Positions 6,762 through 7,950 of a stretch of 7,950 bases of DNA are shown piece after piece. The position numbers and the translations under genes are program-made. The notes under the pieces are model-generated. The model did no database searches and was not told the DNA's origin. It was given only the letters and a program-made list of their open reading frames with translations. Every line of letters begins with the position of its first letter. The stretch's first letter is position 1. Source of the stretch: Hyphomonadaceae bacterium (GTDB lineage Bacteria; Pseudomonadota; Alphaproteobacteria; Caulobacterales; Aquidulcibacteraceae); NCBI GenBank assembly GCA_025458365.1, contig JALOSP010000144.1:1-7950 (forward strand). Direction: 5' to 3'.

Positions 6762-7802
6762 TCAGGCGAGCGTCGTCTGCAACGCCTTGCGGGCTGTCTG
6801 CTTGCTGTGACGCATCCAGTTCAGCGCGACCATGCGATCGTCGGTTCGTGACCAGGCAACGCCGGGTCGAAACGCGTCCATGATGGTGGCGACAGCATCC
6901 TGTTCGAAACCGCACGCCTTGGCCACAAGAGTGACCAGATCGACTTCCGGTGGCGACATCCGCTTGTGCAAGATTGGACCGCTGACATCGGTGAGCGCCA
7001 CGACCCCGCGCAGGAAGCCACGCCGGTCACCGCGCAGCAGCAGTGCAAGCAATGCGCCTGGTGAAGGCGGGGCCTTAAGCGGCGATGGCTCGCCGACGAT
7101 CTCGGGCGCTTCACCGTCCGCCTTGGGTCCGGCGTCACCGAGGATGGTGGCAAGGCGGCCCAAACGGGCTGCCAGTTGGGCAGGCAGACGCGCTTCGATC
7201 GCTTTCTTCGTATCTTCGCTTGCTGTCGCATAGGCAAAGGCGACAAGCGATGCGGGCAGGTCCCGTCTCGCAGCCAATGCGTCGTGCAGGGTGGCATCGC
7301 CGACGACAGATTCCATAGCGACCTTGAAATCTTCGTCAGCAAGTCGCGCAGTGGAGTTCTCGATCAGCGGCTCGAGCACCCGGCGGTCTTCAAGGGTCAC
7401 CAGTTCATGGGACACCGCTTCGCTGATGTTCTCGCGACTGGCGACGGTCTTGCGATGCTCCAGTCCACAGGTTCGCACAATCTCCACCAGCCCGTCGTCT
7501 TCCAGCGCCGGGCAAAACGAAATCACTTGCAGAGCCACCTCTTCATTGTCGCGGGCTATTTCCTGCACAAGGTTCGGCGGCGCCCAGTCAGCCATGGCGA
7601 GGGCAGCCGAAAGCCGCTCACGCACGTCCTGCCGCGCGAACGGGTACAGCTTTGCCAGCACCGCGCCGTAGTGTTCAAGGGTGGCCTGCGGGGTTTCGTC
7701 GGGGTCATTCAGCAGCTGGTCTGCGGTGGCCGCAGCCAGGTCGGCGCGCGCCTCGGGAGAGGCGTCACGGGCCAAGTCGATGAGGTTCATAGCAGGGATC
7801 AT
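6762..7802 (-). CDS. DUF2336 domain protein (copy 2)
   Basis: This 346-residue, soluble, helix-rich protein has no signal peptide or membrane segment. DUF2336-like sequence covers about residues 5-215: LARDASPEARADLA, FARQDVRERLSAAL, then PALEDDGLVEIVRT and HRKTVASRENISEAVSHELV, followed by RRDLPASL. The central block aligns by eye with the protein at 3217-4389. A proline-rich linker (GEPSPLKAPPSPG) leads to a C-terminal helical region with RGDRRGFLRGVVALTD and a basic tail. I start at the ATG at 7800-7802, with AAGGG close upstream; ATG 7790 is possible too. The frame stays open upstream to the window edge, but that sequence (for example the A/T-richer codons around 7840-7865) looks less like coding DNA, so a longer protein is less likely but not excluded. 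It is the first gene of the minus-strand string within this window. Confidence 0.8.
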   Translation of the reverse strand: MIPAMNLIDLARDASPEARADLAAATADQLLNDPDETPQATLEHYGAVLAKLYPFARQDVRERLSAALAMADWAPPNLVQEIARDNEEVALQVISFCPALEDDGLVEIVRTCGLEHRKTVASRENISEAVSHELVTLEDRRVLEPLIENSTARLADEDFKVAMESVVGDATLHDALAARRDLPASLVAFAYATASEDTKKAIEARLPAQLAARLGRLATILGDAGPKADGEAPEIVGEPSPLKAPPSPGALLALLLRGDRRGFLRGVVALTDVSGPILHKRMSPPEVDLVTLVAKACGFEQDAVATIMDAFRPGVAWSRTDDRMVALNWMRHSKQTARKALQTTLA

Positions 7803-7950
7803 GGTGCCCTTGTGCAGGCCGGGAGTGAAGGCCCGGTTAAGTTGGTCACGTAAATTCGTATCGGTATCGATCAGTGCCGCCACGCGATAGGGCAGGTCCC
7901 GCTTTGCCAAGGTCACTTGCAGTGGCCCGAATGGGGCCGTAACGTGAAGC
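7803..7950. other. Upstream region of DUF2336 copy 2, window edge
   Basis: These 148 bases are open on the minus strand in the same frame as the DUF2336 gene, with a GTG at 7916-7914. A locally A/T-richer patch at about 7840-7865 could hold a promoter, but I cannot identify convincing -35 and -10 boxes. Nothing else is recognisable. Confidence 0.3.

Overview
The window is a GC-rich bacterial chromosome segment. The protein sequences (the NAD kinase, the paired DUF2336 proteins, the HPt and EAL-only proteins) point to an alphaproteobacterium, probably Sphingomonadales. That assignment rests on remembered family resemblance, not a search. I see no tRNA, rRNA, CRISPR array or insertion sequence.

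Left part (1-3218): two metabolic genes converge, and both look broken. The plus-strand gene is thrS (threonyl-tRNA synthetase). It is interrupted near 1100-1106 by what looks like a deletion of about 44 bp, which removes the class II motif 2 arginine and shifts the frame. The minus-strand gene is a family III (CaiB/BaiF) CoA-transferase. It lacks its conserved N-terminal ~35-40 residues because its 5' end runs into the start of the next gene. The 144-bp gap between the two stop codons holds a striking palindromic element that can fold into a three-way junction, followed by a possible decayed relative and a second hairpin.

Right part (3217-7950): a signalling cluster. A DUF2336 gene on the plus strand converges, with only 13 bp between stops, on a minus-strand gene string. 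In transcription order that string is a second DUF2336 gene, NAD kinase (nadK), a small HPt phosphotransfer protein, and an EAL-only protein that has lost several residues needed for c-di-GMP hydrolysis. The HPt and EAL genes overlap by 17 bp and are probably translationally coupled.

The right part may be a phosphorelay and c-di-GMP-related regulatory module with NAD kinase embedded in it. The partner kinase and response regulator are not in the window, so the module's output is unknown. The thrS lesion is surprising because thrS is normally essential. An assembly or sequencing error, or a second thrS elsewhere, must be considered before calling it a true pseudogene.
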